Counted from the first letter of the stretch, positions 55,425 to 64,000 are shown. The stretch: DNA of 64,000 nucleotides from Bradyrhizobium canariense (GCF_900105125.1 NZ_LT629750.1:2542001-2606000), one strand, 5' to 3'. Made by a program: numbers and translations. The notes: generated by a model not told the origin, from the sequence alone.

Positions 55425-57041
55425 ATGAAGCGGTTAGAAGGTGATTTCGACTACATCGTCGTCGGTGCGGGCACCGCGGGCTGCATCGTCGCCAACCGAT
55501 TGTCGGCCAATTCCGCCAATCGCGTCCTGATCCTGGAGGCCGGCGGCAATGACAACTGGATCTGGTTCCACATCCCGGTCGGCTACCTCTTCGCGATCGG
55601 CAATCCCCGCTCGGACTGGATGTTCAAGACCGAACCGGAAGCAGGTCTCAACGGCCGCTCGCTGGCCTATCCGCGCGGCAAGGTGATCGGCGGCTCGTCT
55701 GCGATCAACGCCATGATCTCGATGCGCGGGCAAGCGGCCGACTATGATCACTGGCGTCAGCTCGGCCTCACCGGCTGGGGCTGGAATGATGTGTTGCCCG
55801 CGTTCCGGCGGCTGGAGGATCATTTTCTCGGAGACAGCGAATATCACGGCACCGGCGGCGGCTGGAGGATCGAGGCGCCACGGCTGTCCTGGGCCGTTCT
55901 GGACGCCGTCGGCGAGGCCGCGGAAGAAATGGGGATTCGCAAAATCCCGGATTTCAATACCGGCGACAATGAGGGCGTCGGCTATTTCCACGTCAACCAG
56001 AAGCGCGGGCGCCGCTGGTCCTCCGCACGGGGCTTCCTGAAGCCGGTTTTGAATCGCCCCAATCTGCGCCTGGAAAAGGACGTGCTGGTCGATCGCCTGA
56101 TTGTCGAGAACGGCCGCGCGGTCGGCGTGCGCTTCATGCAAGGCGGCGAAATGGTCGAAGCCCGCGCCAAGGGCGAAGTCATCCTGTGCGCCGGCGCGAT
56201 CGGATCGATCCAGGTGCTGCATCGCTCCGGGATTGGCCCGGCGGACTGGCTGGCGCCGCTGGGGATCGAAACCGTGCTCGATCGCCAGGGCGTCGGACGC
56301 AACCTGCAGGACCATTTGCAGCAACGCGCGATCTACAAGGTCGAAGGCATTCGCACCCTCAACGAGACCTATTACTCGCTGGTGCGGCGCGGCTTGATGG
56401 GCCTCGACTATGCCTTCCGCCGCCGCGGCCCATTGACCATGGCGCCGTCCCAGCTCGGAATTTTTACGCGTTCGGATCCGCACCGCGAACGCGCTAACAT
56501 CCAGTTCCACGTGCAGCCACTGTCGCTCGACAAGTTCGGCGATCCCCTGCACCGCTTCCCGGCGATCACCGTCAGCGCCTGCAACCTGCAACCGACGTCG
56601 CGAGGCACCGTGCGCGTTCGCTCCGCGCAGGCCGATCAGGCGCCCTCGATCGCGCCAAACTATCTGTCGACGGTTGAAGATCGCCAGGTTGCCGCCGATG
56701 CGATCCGCACCACGCGGCGGCTGATGCAACAGCCCGCGCTCGCGCCCTATCATCCCAGCGAATTTCTGCCGGGCCCATCGGTCGGCGACGACGATGCGTC
56801 GCTCGCGAAGGCCGCCGGCGATATCGGCACCACGATTTTTCACCCCGTCGGCACCGCGAAGATGGGCAAGACCAGCGACCCCACCGCCGTCGTCGACGAA
56901 CGTCTGCGTTTTCTTGGGCTCGCGGGCCTGCGCGTCATCGACGCCTCCGTCATGCCGACGATCACCTCGGGCAATACCAACACCCCGACCGCGATGATCG
57001 CCGACAAGGGCGCCGCAATGATCCTTGAGGATGCGCGGTAG
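55425..57041 (+). CDS. GMC-family FAD oxidoreductase (choline dehydrogenase-like)
   Basis: 538 aa. Rossmann FAD motif YIVVGAGTAGCIVANRLS at the N-terminus, the GMC signature 1 YPRGKVIGGSSAINAMISMRG, signature 2 GEVILCAGAIGSIQVLHRSG, and the C-terminal catalytic His/His-Asn region (FHPVGTAKMG, SGNTNTPTAMIADKGA). It oxidises a primary or secondary alcohol with FAD. No betB or BetI gene adjoins, so it is not assigned to choline specifically. Standalone gene preceded by a 170-bp spacer and followed by a palindromic repeat. Confidence 0.9.
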   Translation: MKRLEGDFDYIVVGAGTAGCIVANRLSANSANRVLILEAGGNDNWIWFHIPVGYLFAIGNPRSDWMFKTEPEAGLNGRSLAYPRGKVIGGSSAINAMISMRGQAADYDHWRQLGLTGWGWNDVLPAFRRLEDHFLGDSEYHGTGGGWRIEAPRLSWAVLDAVGEAAEEMGIRKIPDFNTGDNEGVGYFHVNQKRGRRWSSARGFLKPVLNRPNLRLEKDVLVDRLIVENGRAVGVRFMQGGEMVEARAKGEVILCAGAIGSIQVLHRSGIGPADWLAPLGIETVLDRQGVGRNLQDHLQQRAIYKVEGIRTLNETYYSLVRRGLMGLDYAFRRRGPLTMAPSQLGIFTRSDPHRERANIQFHVQPLSLDKFGDPLHRFPAITVSACNLQPTSRGTVRVRSAQADQAPSIAPNYLSTVEDRQVAADAIRTTRRLMQQPALAPYHPSEFLPGPSVGDDDASLAKAAGDIGTTIFHPVGTAKMGKTSDPTAVVDERLRFLGLAGLRVIDASVMPTITSGNTNTPTAMIADKGAAMILEDAR

Positions 57042-57103
57042 CGCCCGCCGCCGATTTCTAAAACGTGATGAGATTGGGTTGAGTTAGATCGTCAGCGGAA
57101 GTC

Positions 57104-57204
57104 TGTCTCCCCCTCTCCCATGGGGAGAGGGGGTACGGTCTATCGTGGTCCATAACCCCTCACCCGGATTGCTTCGCAATCCGACCTCTCCCCATGGGAG
57201 AGGT
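57104..57204. repeat. Palindromic repeat element between convergent genes
   Basis: CCCCCTCTCCCATGGGGAGAGGGGG (about 57109-57133) is self-complementary. An inner stem CGGATTGC-TTC-GCAATCCG (57165-57183) and an outer arm ACCTCTCCCCATGGGAGAGG (57184-57204) complete it. It is the intergenic counterpart of the repeat type that interrupts imuB. Lying between the stops of the GMC and acyltransferase genes it can act as a bidirectional terminator. Confidence 0.75.
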
Positions 57205-57250
57205 GAAGGAAAACTTCGGACAGACCGATCCAACTAAAAGTCATCATGCT

Positions 57251-58486
57251 TTAGATCAGACGCGCCAGGACAGGAATTTTTCGCAACAGGACGGTAAGCC
57301 CCCAGCTTGTTGAAAGCGTGCCGGCGAACACGATCGCGAATTTGACGAAGGCCGGGAAGGCCGGATCGTAAACGAGGTACTGCAGCCAGATCAGCGGAAT
57401 GAAGTGCAGGAGATAAATGCCGTAAGCCGAGGGCTGCATCGTGTCGAGCAGCCGAAGCGGGGATCCTGCAAAGCGCAAGAAAACCGCAGGGATCGTCAGC
57501 GTCATCGACGCGCAGAACATCGCAAACGAAACACCGTAAGCCGTGTGCCACCAAAGCGGCGGCGACCTGAAATCCACGATCCAATTGTGGTGCGCATAAA
57601 CCAGAACCAGGATCGCGCCATAGAAGGCAAGCGCAAAGGCAAACCACACCATCCAGTGCTTTACGATTTCGCCTTTCTCCGCGAGCGGTCCGCTTCTCAA
57701 CCCGGCGGCGCCAATGCCTACGCCGGCAAAGAAATAGCCGGCATAGAGCAGGATACGGCTGGTCTGAATGATGAGCGGATAATGGCCGGGCACGAACCAG
57801 GAGGAATCGCCGAACTCCAGGCGCAGCGGCAGATAGATGATGATCGAGAAGACCAGGAACGCGGCGAAGGCGGTCATCGGCCGGTCACGCAAGGTATCAA
57901 TGCGCCGCCCGAGCGCTTCGATCGCGCGCGGTACTACCGCCCATAGCAGGGCCGCGATTGCATCGAGCGTCAACAATACCCACAGGAACCAGGCTGGCCC
58001 CGGCGGCCAGGGACCGGTCGTCAGCGTGCGCCACCAGAAATGAAAGAAATTGATGTCCGCCGCGTCCGGAAACTGGTAGCGAAAATAGGCAATCGGCATC
58101 AGGACGAAGATGGACCCCAGATAGGGTATGCCCAGGCGCCAGCCGCGATTTGACAGAAAATTTGCCGACCCCCTGCGCGCCAGGCTGTCGGATACGAACA
58201 GTCCGGAAATGAAAAACATGCAGGCCATGAAGAAGCTGTCTTCGAACAGCACGATCAGGTCGAAACCAAGCCAGCGCATGCGGTCGCCGCCAATCCCGAA
58301 ATGCGTGTAGTTGATCACCGAGTGGTACAGCACCACCAAGAACGTAACAAAGGTGCGAGCCCGATCGAGCGGAATAATACGCTGCGCCACCATGACGGTC
58401 GGGCCGCTATGGGGTCTTTGCCGTATCGATTCCCGAATACGTCGCGCCCACCCCTGACGGAAATCCGGCATCTCGACGAAATTCAT
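57251..58486 (-). CDS. Acyltransferase 3 family membrane protein
   Basis: 411 aa with about ten membrane helices. It opens with a hydrophilic N-terminus, then IPLDRARTFVTFLVVLYHSVINYTHFG, which contains the Arg and His motif of acyltransferase-3 enzymes (RxFxxxxVVxxH-type). WFLWVLLTLDAIAAL and the C-terminal YGIYLLHFIPLIWLQYLVY follow. Such enzymes (OafA/OpgC-like) transfer acyl groups to periplasmic glycans or lipids. The acceptor is unknown. Start choice uncertain: internal ATG at codon 32 would also give a complete first helix. Confidence 0.83.
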   Translation of the reverse strand: MNFVEMPDFRQGWARRIRESIRQRPHSGPTVMVAQRIIPLDRARTFVTFLVVLYHSVINYTHFGIGGDRMRWLGFDLIVLFEDSFFMACMFFISGLFVSDSLARRGSANFLSNRGWRLGIPYLGSIFVLMPIAYFRYQFPDAADINFFHFWWRTLTTGPWPPGPAWFLWVLLTLDAIAALLWAVVPRAIEALGRRIDTLRDRPMTAFAAFLVFSIIIYLPLRLEFGDSSWFVPGHYPLIIQTSRILLYAGYFFAGVGIGAAGLRSGPLAEKGEIVKHWMVWFAFALAFYGAILVLVYAHHNWIVDFRSPPLWWHTAYGVSFAMFCASMTLTIPAVFLRFAGSPLRLLDTMQPSAYGIYLLHFIPLIWLQYLVYDPAFPAFVKFAIVFAGTLSTSWGLTVLLRKIPVLARLI

Positions 58487-58716
58487 GCTCGCACCATGAA
58501 GTCGATGCTGAGGACGTAGGGACGCCTCGCTAATTCAGAAAGGAGGTTAGCACAACTCCGTCGCAGCCGATTTTCAACCATCCGGATATTTGCAGGCCTG
58601 ATCGATCGCCTTGCCGACGGCCGCAAGCAGAGTGGGCGGGATGATCGCAGGCCTGCCCGGTCACGGAAACGTCATTGCCCCCTGCGTCGGCTTTTTCGTC
58701 TGCTGCGGAAATTTCC

Positions 58717-58748
58717 GGGAATAAACCGCCCCCTCTCCCAATCATGTC
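58717..58748 (+). promoter_or_regulatory. Candidate ECF promoter for the metallophosphoesterase cluster
   Basis: GGGAATAAAC (58717-58726), 16 bases, then CATGTC (58743-58748), about 36 bases ahead of the ATG at 58784. The form (GGAAT-like -35, TGTC-like -10) is typical of ECF sigma factors, and an ECF gene is third in the cluster. Assignment by eye only. Confidence 0.35.
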
Positions 58749-58783
58749 GCCGAAGCCCAATCAGGGGCTCATGGAGAGTGGCA

Positions 58784-59734
58784 ATGAGCGGGTTTGATCA
58801 CGACCACAACAATGAAGATCGGGGCGTCAGTCGCCGCCGGGTGCTGGAATGCATGACCTGGGCTGGCACCGGCGTGCTTTGGACGATTTCAGGCGGCGTG
58901 CCTCGTTCGCTCGGGCTCGTCGGCTCGGCGATGGCCGCGGAGCCCGCCGGCATGACGTTCCTGCAAATCAGCGACAGCCATGTCGGCTTCGACAAGCCGG
59001 CCAATCCAAACGCGCTTGGCACGCTGGAAGAAGCAATCGCCAAGATCAACACCATGCCGGTGAAGCCTTCGTTCATGATTCACACCGGCGATATCAGCCA
59101 TCTGTCGAAGGCGTCCGAGTTCGATGACGCCGAGCGCATCATCTCGCAAGCCAAGCTCGACGTGCACTATGTGCCGGGCGAGCACGACTTCCTCGACGAA
59201 GAGGTGAAGTTCTATCGCGATCGTTACGGCCGCGGCACGAAAGGCGCGGGCTATTACTCATTCGATGCCAGCGGCGTTCACTTCATCGGCCTCGTCAACG
59301 TCGTTAATCTCAAGGCTGGCGGTCTCGGTAATCTCGGCGACGAGCAGCTCGAATGGCTGGAGCAAGATCTGAAAGGCCGCTCGAAATCGACGCCGATCGT
59401 CGTATTCGCCCATATCCCGCTGTGGACGGTCTATCCGCAGTGGGGCTGGGGCACCGAGGACGGCGCGCGCGTGCTGGATTACCTCAAAGGGTTCGGCTCG
59501 GTGACGGTGCTCAACGGCCACATTCACCAGGTGATGCAGAAGATCGAAGGCAACGTCACCTTCCACACCGCGCGCTCGACCGCTTTCCCGCAGCCGGCGC
59601 CGGGCGCGGCCCCCTCGCCCGGCCCGATGAAAGTTGCCGACGACAAGCTCCGCAGCATGCTCGGTGTCGCCAGCATCAACTTCAAGCGTGGCGACCAGCG
59701 CCTCGCGATCATCGACACCCCGCTGCAAGGCTAA
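58784..59734 (+). CDS. Tat-exported metallophosphoesterase
   Basis: 316 aa from ATG 58784, with GGAG 8 bases ahead; GTG at 58778 adds two residues. The N-terminus has the twin-arginine motif SRRRVLECMTWAGTGVLWTI and a site near AMAAEP. Calcineurin-like metal ligands: FLQISDSHVGF (D-x-H), IHTGDISHL (GD), VPGEHDFLD (GxHD in place of the usual GNH), and VLNGHIHQVMQ (GHxH). It is expected to use a dinuclear metal centre on a phosphoester in the periplasm. It is the first of four co-oriented genes with cupredoxin, ECF and anti-sigma. Confidence 0.88.
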   Translation: MSGFDHDHNNEDRGVSRRRVLECMTWAGTGVLWTISGGVPRSLGLVGSAMAAEPAGMTFLQISDSHVGFDKPANPNALGTLEEAIAKINTMPVKPSFMIHTGDISHLSKASEFDDAERIISQAKLDVHYVPGEHDFLDEEVKFYRDRYGRGTKGAGYYSFDASGVHFIGLVNVVNLKAGGLGNLGDEQLEWLEQDLKGRSKSTPIVVFAHIPLWTVYPQWGWGTEDGARVLDYLKGFGSVTVLNGHIHQVMQKIEGNVTFHTARSTAFPQPAPGAAPSPGPMKVADDKLRSMLGVASINFKRGDQRLAIIDTPLQG

Positions 59735-59746
59735 AGGAAATCCAAG

Positions 59747-60076
59747 ATGATTTCGGCAACTCTCCGCACCTTCGGCATTCGCCTGGCCGTCGCTGCGTTA
59801 CTATCCTCGCATCCCGGCGGTGCGTTTGCCGCCGAAACGAAGGTGACAATCGATAATTTCACCTTCACGCCGGCTGAGCTGAAGGTGAAGGTCGGCGACA
59901 CCGTCACCTGGAGCAACCACGATGACATTCCGCACACCATCGTCTCCGCGGGTAAATTCAGGTCGAAGGCGCTGGATACCGACGACAGCTTCTCTTTCAC
60001 GTTCACGGCGGCAGGCGATTACAAGTATTTTTGCTCGCTGCACCCGCACATGACCGGGACGATCAAGGTTGAATAG
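59747..60076 (+). CDS. Periplasmic cupredoxin (amicyanin/pseudoazurin-like)
   Basis: 109 aa. Signal peptide to about residue 29 (GGAFAAETK). Blue-copper ligand set: H63 (DIPHTIVS), C96 (YFCSLHPHM), H99 and M102. The single domain has the short amicyanin-like Cys-to-His spacing. It would carry electrons or chaperone copper in the periplasm. 12 bases separate it from the metallophosphoesterase gene. It precedes the ECF gene by 91 bases. Confidence 0.9.
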   Translation: MISATLRTFGIRLAVAALLSSHPGGAFAAETKVTIDNFTFTPAELKVKVGDTVTWSNHDDIPHTIVSAGKFRSKALDTDDSFSFTFTAAGDYKYFCSLHPHMTGTIKVE

Positions 60077-60167
60077 CGGTCAAAACCAAGGCATCACAAT
60101 GATGTCCGGCCGGCGCATCGAAGCCGGCCGGACATACACATTTTCAGCAAAAGCCGGGCAAGAGGCG

Positions 60168-60728
60168 ATGCCGGTCACCACTTCGGACAATGATGCCGAC
60201 AAAGCGCGGCGGTTTCGCGATGCGGCGCTTCCGCATCTCGACGATGTCTATACGCTCGCGCGCCATTTGCTGCGCGACGCGACCGACGCCGAGGATGCGG
60301 TGCAGGAATGCTATTTGCGCGCATTGAAGCATTTCGACAGCTATCGCGGGCCGGCGATGAAGCCCTGGCTGTTCGCCATCCTGCGCAATGTCTGTCGCGC
60401 CGAATTTGCGCGGCGCGCGAGTTCGCCGACCGGCGCGGTCAACGATGTGGCCGATAGCGAGGAGCAGACGCCGCTGTGGCACGAAGCGGAAGAGACGCCG
60501 GAGACGCAGATGTTGCGCCGCCGCGACGCGTCAACGATCCAGCAGCTCGTGACCGCGCTCGCCGAACCGTTTCGCGAGACGTTCGTGCTGCGCGAAATTC
60601 ACAATCTTTCGTACCGCGAAATTGCCGACATCGTTGCTGCGCCGGTTGGCACGGTGATGTCCCGTCTCGCGCGCGCCCGCTCCATGCTGCGATCGGCATG
60701 GATGGCGGCAGAGGAGCAACCGAAATGA
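60168..60728 (+). CDS. ECF RNA polymerase sigma factor
   Basis: 186 aa from ATG 60168, with AAGAGG ahead. The frame is open from 60069, where an ATG would start inside the cupredoxin gene. Region 2: DVYTLARHLLRDATDAEDAV, QECYLRALKHFDSYRGP, KPWLFAILRNVCRAEFARRA. Region 4: LAEPFRETFVLREIHNLSYR, AAPVGTVMSRLARARSML. It likely controls its own cluster. The anti-sigma start overlaps its stop by 4 bases, the standard coupled layout. Confidence 0.9.
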   Translation: MPVTTSDNDADKARRFRDAALPHLDDVYTLARHLLRDATDAEDAVQECYLRALKHFDSYRGPAMKPWLFAILRNVCRAEFARRASSPTGAVNDVADSEEQTPLWHEAEETPETQMLRRRDASTIQQLVTALAEPFRETFVLREIHNLSYREIADIVAAPVGTVMSRLARARSMLRSAWMAAEEQPK

Positions 60729-61489
60729 CTTGCGATGAAGCAGAGATCCTTCTTCACGCGCTGATCGACGGCGAACTCGACGCCGGACATGCACGCGACG
60801 TCGAAGCCCATATCGCCGACTGCCCGCGCTGCGCCGCGCAGCTTGCCGCCTATCGCGAGATGAGCAAGGCCGTTGCAGACGCCGATCTGCATTATACGGC
60901 CCCGCTGGCGCTGCGCCGGCGTATCGAAGCATCGCTGCCGCAAACACGAGCATTACCGAACCGTCGTTCGGTGCTCAGAGGCTTCGCCATGGGCTCGGCG
61001 GTGTCGGCGATCGCGGCCACCGGTCTCGTCGCCATCGTGCTGCGTAACGATGACGACCAGCGCGTTGTCTCGGAGGTCGTCTCGGCGCATCTGCGATCGC
61101 TGCAGGCAGGTCATCTCATCGACGTGGTCTCCACCGACCAGCACACCGTGAAACCCTGGTTCAATGGCAAATTGGATGTTTCTCCGCCGGTGATCGATCT
61201 CACCGCGCAGGGCTTCACGCTGATCGGCGGCCGGCTCGATTATGTCGATGCCCGGGCGATCGGTGCCGTGGTCTATCGCCGGCGTCAGCACATCATCAAC
61301 CTGTTCGTGGCCCAGACCGCCAGCACCGAGCACCGCGCCGCAAAAATGGAAACCATGCAGGGGTTCAACGTCCGACGCTGGAGCGAGCAAGGAATGAACT
61401 TCTGGGCGGTCAGCGATATCGCTCCCGACGAACTCGCCGAATTCGGCGAGAAGTTCGAGACGTCGCTGCGGACCAATTCCGTGGGCTAG
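60725..61489 (+). CDS. Membrane anti-sigma factor with zinc-finger domain
   Basis: 254 aa from ATG 60725 inside the sigma stop region. The N-terminal zf-HC2 domain has H29, C33 and C36 (VEAHIADCPRCAAQL) with C3 as a likely fourth ligand. One membrane helix lies at about residues 83-104 (GFAMGSAVSAIAATGLVAIV). The periplasmic domain (residues 115-254: VVSEVVSAHLRSLQAGHLID, QGFTLIGGRLDYVDARAIGA, NFWAVSDIAPDELAEFGE) is typical of rhizobial/Caulobacter anti-sigma factors. It should release the sigma factor on a periplasmic signal. Confidence 0.9.
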   Translation: MTCDEAEILLHALIDGELDAGHARDVEAHIADCPRCAAQLAAYREMSKAVADADLHYTAPLALRRRIEASLPQTRALPNRRSVLRGFAMGSAVSAIAATGLVAIVLRNDDDQRVVSEVVSAHLRSLQAGHLIDVVSTDQHTVKPWFNGKLDVSPPVIDLTAQGFTLIGGRLDYVDARAIGAVVYRRRQHIINLFVAQTASTEHRAAKMETMQGFNVRRWSEQGMNFWAVSDIAPDELAEFGEKFETSLRTNSVG

Positions 61490-61535
61490 CTCCAGGAACC
61501 GGCGAGATTGCAGATCGTGCTGTTACATCGTGCCG

Positions 61536-62927
61536 TTACGCCGTCTTGCGGACGGCGTTGTCGACGAGGGTTTTCCCGAGCGACCATATCGCACCGGGAA
61601 CCTTGTGACTGGACGCGATGACGATATCGAACGCCGTCTCGATCCATTTGCAATCTTCTTCGGTGATGGTCAGCGATGGCAGCAGCTTGATGGTGTGGCT
61701 GCCATGGCCGGAGACCTGCGTGAGGACCTTGTGATCCTTGAACAGCGGCACGGTGATGAGCTGGCAGAACAGGCCCTTGTTGGCGGTCTCCAGCACGTTC
61801 CACGACGCCTTCAGTCGCAAGGACTTCGGCGGACCAAATTCGACGCCGATCATCAATCCCTTGCCGCGAACGTCCTTCAGCAATTCATAGCCGGGAACCA
61901 TCCGCGTCAGCGCCAGCCGGAGCTCGGCGCCGCGCTTGGCGGCTGCTTCAACCAGCTTTTCCGACTTGATCACTTCCAGCGTTGCGATGCCCGCCGCCAT
62001 CGCCAGATCGTTTTTCGCAAACGTCGATCCGTGCACAACCGCACGGTCCATGCGGTTGAATATCTTGTCGAAGATGTTCTTGCGGGTGAGCAGCGCGCCG
62101 ACCGGGACATGACCGCCCGACAACGCCTTGGAGAGCAACACGATGTCAGGTTCGACATTCCAGTGTTCGACGGCGAGGAATCGTCCGGTCCGGCCCATTC
62201 CGGTCTGGATCTCGTCGGCGACCATCAACGTCCCGTACTTCTTGCACAGCGCCGCCGCACCCGGCAGGAACTCATCCGTGGGCATATTGACGCCCTTGCC
62301 CTGGATCGGCTCGACGATAAAGGCGGCAACCTGACGCGACGACAGCGCCTGTTCCAGCGCAGCAAGATCGTTGAACGGAATCGATGTGCATCCGGGCAGC
62401 AGCGGCTCGAATCCGCCGCGAAAGTTCGAATCATCGGTCAGCGAAAGCGCGCCGTAGGTTAATCCGTGATAGGAATGCGCGCAGTGTACGATGCCGGGGC
62501 GATCGGTGGCGCCGCGTGCGAATTTGATCGCAGCTTCGACACATTCCGCGCCTGAATTGGCAAAAAAGACCTTATCCAGATACGGCACATGCTCCAGCAA
62601 ACGTTCCGCGAGCACCCCTGCGAGCGTCGAAACGTCGAGTTGCACGAGATTGGGCAGGTCGCTGTCGAGCACGCTCTTCAACGCCGTGCGCAGTGCCGGA
62701 TGATTCCGGCCAATCGCAAAAACGCCAAAACCGCTCAGCAGATCGAGATAGCGAACGCCATCTCGATCGAACAGGTATTGGCCTTGCCCCTTTTGAAAGC
62801 CGACGTCGTAGCCGATCGTCTTGAGGACCCGAACAAGCTGTTCGTTCAGATGGCGGGTATGCATGGAACCGCGCTGTGACTGGCGGTCCACAAACATCTC
62901 GGAAACGTCTAGATTTGAATATAGCAT
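61536..62927 (-). CDS. hpnO: Class III aminotransferase, hopanoid aminotransferase HpnO
   Basis: 463 aa from ATG 62925-62927; ATGs at codons 11 and 22 are alternatives. PLP-dependent fold type I: GFGVFAIGRNHPAL, VFFANSGAECVEAAIKFARG, HSYHGLTYGALSLT, VADEIQTGMGRTGRFLA, and K267 in LLSKALSGGHVPVGAL as the Schiff-base lysine. The overall sequence and the neighbouring hpnN indicate HpnO, the enzyme that makes aminobacteriohopanetriol from the C35 hopanoid side chain. Diagnosis rests on context and recollection of the HpnO sequence. Confidence 0.82.
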   Translation of the reverse strand: MLYSNLDVSEMFVDRQSQRGSMHTRHLNEQLVRVLKTIGYDVGFQKGQGQYLFDRDGVRYLDLLSGFGVFAIGRNHPALRTALKSVLDSDLPNLVQLDVSTLAGVLAERLLEHVPYLDKVFFANSGAECVEAAIKFARGATDRPGIVHCAHSYHGLTYGALSLTDDSNFRGGFEPLLPGCTSIPFNDLAALEQALSSRQVAAFIVEPIQGKGVNMPTDEFLPGAAALCKKYGTLMVADEIQTGMGRTGRFLAVEHWNVEPDIVLLSKALSGGHVPVGALLTRKNIFDKIFNRMDRAVVHGSTFAKNDLAMAAGIATLEVIKSEKLVEAAAKRGAELRLALTRMVPGYELLKDVRGKGLMIGVEFGPPKSLRLKASWNVLETANKGLFCQLITVPLFKDHKVLTQVSGHGSHTIKLLPSLTITEEDCKWIETAFDIVIASSHKVPGAIWSLGKTLVDNAVRKTA

Positions 62928-63023
62928 TAGCTACATACTTCGGTTGATGGCTGCTTCGTCAACTGAAAACACTCAATGCGGCGTTTTGCCCACGATTTGA
63001 CCAGCTCTTTGAGGTTTCAACAA

Positions 63024-63689
63024 ATGTTGCACTGCCCGCGAACCGTCATCCGCACCCTAGCATATTCCGGAATTTTTTTGGCAACAGGTCTTGCGTCAGC
63101 TTTAGCGGCAGATCCGACCGGCGACTGGAGAGTGGCGGACGGAGTTGCCGACATCCGGGTGGCAGAGTGTAACGGAAGCATGTGGGGCGTGGTGGCGTGG
63201 GAGAAAATTCCGGGCGGCCATGACAAGAACAATCCCGATGTCTCAAAGCAGAATAGGTTAACGCTGGGGATGCCAATCCTGCTTGACATGAAGAAAAAGC
63301 CTGGCGCCGATGAGTGGGAAGGCCAAGTCTATAACGCCAAGGATGGACAAACCTACAGCTCCACGATCAAGCCAGCCGGCCCCGACCAGCTTGAAATCCG
63401 CGGCTGCGTGCTAGGCTTTCTCTGTGGCGGCGAAACCTGGACCCGCGTCGCGGGCTCGATTCCCAGCAGCCCGGTCAACAGCATGGCGAAGGGCGCAGCA
63501 CCGAAGACGACGGGCGCGCCGCCTAAAACCGCGGCAACAGTCCCCCCAACCGCAGCTCCCCCGAAGACCACCGGGTCGGCCAATCCGGCTCCGAAAACGC
63601 AGGGTCAAAAATTGGCAACCGCTGCGAAGCCGAACGATCCGGTCGGCGATATCTGCCTAATCCCTGACATCGCGCGGTTTGCCCATTAA
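63024..63689 (+). CDS. Exported DUF2147-type protein
   Basis: 221 aa from ATG 63024, with GAGG 9 bases ahead; the ATG at 62976 gives a non-canonical signal. Signal peptide to about residue 27 ([11 protein letters not shown]). DUF2147 region: [55 protein letters not shown]. The C-terminal 60 residues are a Pro/Ala/Thr/Lys tail ([17 protein letters not shown]). It overlaps the 3' end of hpnN on the opposite strand by 33 bases. Function unknown; possibly an envelope protein. Confidence 0.83.
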   Translation: MLHCPRTVIRTLAYSGIFLATGLASALAADPTGDWRVADGVADIRVAECNGSMWGVVAWEKIPGGHDKNNPDVSKQNRLTLGMPILLDMKKKPGADEWEGQVYNAKDGQTYSSTIKPAGPDQLEIRGCVLGFLCGGETWTRVAGSIPSSPVNSMAKGAAPKTTGAPPKTAATVPPTAAPPKTTGSANPAPKTQGQKLATAAKPNDPVGDICLIPDIARFAH

Positions 63690-64000
63690 GGCAGGCTGAA
63701 ACAACAACACCGCGGCAAGCGTCGTGACCAGCGAGAGCGCGAGCAGTTTGCCCATGCTCGCCGTGCCGGGATGACTCGACAGCCAGAGGCTGCCGAACGC
63801 CGTGGCCGTGGTTAGCGCGCTGAAAAAGATTGCTCGCGTCAGGCTCGACTGCAGTAGATTCGTTCTGCCCGCCCGCCAGGCCGTCACATAATAGATCTTG
63901 AATGCGACGCCGACGCCCAGCAGCAAGGGCAGTGCGACGATGTTGGCGAAGTTGAGCGGCAGCCCGATCAGCACGCAGATCTCGAGCGTGACAGCGCCGG
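63657..64000 (-). CDS. hpnN: HpnN hopanoid-transporting RND protein (C-terminal end)
   Basis: Only the last about 114 codons are present; the gene runs off the right edge. [20 protein letters not shown], then [20 protein letters not shown] and [20 protein letters not shown], are the last membrane helices of an RND/MMPL exporter. They match HpnN, which carries hopanoids to the outer membrane in Rhodopseudomonas. The stop is TAG at 63657-63659. Convergent with the DUF2147 gene. Confidence 0.87.
   Translation of the reverse strand, partial: GAVTLEICVLIGLPLNFANIVALPLLLGVGVAFKIYYVTAWRAGRTNLLQSSLTRAIFFSALTTATAFGSLWLSSHPGTASMGKLLALSLVTTLAAVLLFQPALMGKPRDVRD

Noticed and set aside
55434..56843. 469-codon minus-strand frame opposite the GMC oxidoreductase
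   Set aside because: No start signal or family motif; the plus-strand GMC protein is complete.

Overview
The window is a piece of an alphaproteobacterial chromosome, most likely Bradyrhizobium or a close relative such as Rhodopseudomonas. Reasons: high GC; the hopanoid genes hpnN/hpnO; the TIGR03808/TIGR03809 pair; DUF2336; a SigF-NrsF stress module; an imuA-imuB-dnaE2 mutasome; and intergenic palindromes of a kind I recall from Bradyrhizobium genomes. No rRNA, tRNA, CRISPR array or prophage is visible.

Layout. 1-4.4 kb: end of an M20 peptidase, a GT87 membrane glycosyltransferase, a HerA-like ATPase and two small conserved proteins. 4.5-6.3 kb: folate operon folP-folB-folK. 6.3-13.3 kb: methylmalonyl-CoA mutase cluster (small subunit, GFA protein, large subunit, DUF3298 lipo/periplasmic-type protein, MeaB GTPase, pyroglutamyl peptidase-like protein). 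13.5-16.6 kb: TIGR03808 and TIGR03809 genes, tail to tail, with an IS630 element inserted exactly at the stop codon of the first. 17-20.1 kb: ECF sigma, anti-sigma and subtilase operon. 20.5-25.1 kb: membrane diguanylate cyclase, DUF2336 protein, a second ECF/anti-sigma pair (SigF-NrsF) and a secreted low-complexity protein. 25.2-35.6 kb: enoyl-CoA hydratase, acetyl-CoA hydrolase/transferase, TolC-type outer membrane protein, a P-loop-like protein, an amidohydrolase, and an RND pump with its adaptor. 36-42.5 kb: CoA transferase, then an accessory stretch rich in dispersed repeats with hypothetical proteins and an Fe-S oxidoreductase. 42.5-51.5 kb: a DNA-damage locus. imuA-imuB-dnaE2 runs left, a radical SAM/UdgX pair runs right, and a perfect GTTC-N7-GTTC LexA-type box lies between them. 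51.6-58.5 kb: YciE/YciF-type ferritin-like protein, Pit phosphate transporter, M20 amidohydrolase, GMC oxidoreductase, acyltransferase. 58.8-61.5 kb: metallophosphoesterase, cupredoxin and a third ECF/anti-sigma pair. 61.5-64 kb: hopanoid aminotransferase HpnO, a DUF2147 protein, and the C-terminus of HpnN.

The most notable feature is the DNA-damage locus. Its shared SOS box would co-induce error-prone polymerase subunits with a UdgX-type covalent uracil-DNA binder and an uncharacterised radical SAM enzyme. In addition, both imuB and dnaE2 carry palindromic repeat elements inserted in frame and apparently translated, reminiscent of Rickettsia palindromic elements. Three separate ECF sigma/anti-sigma modules lie within 42 kb.
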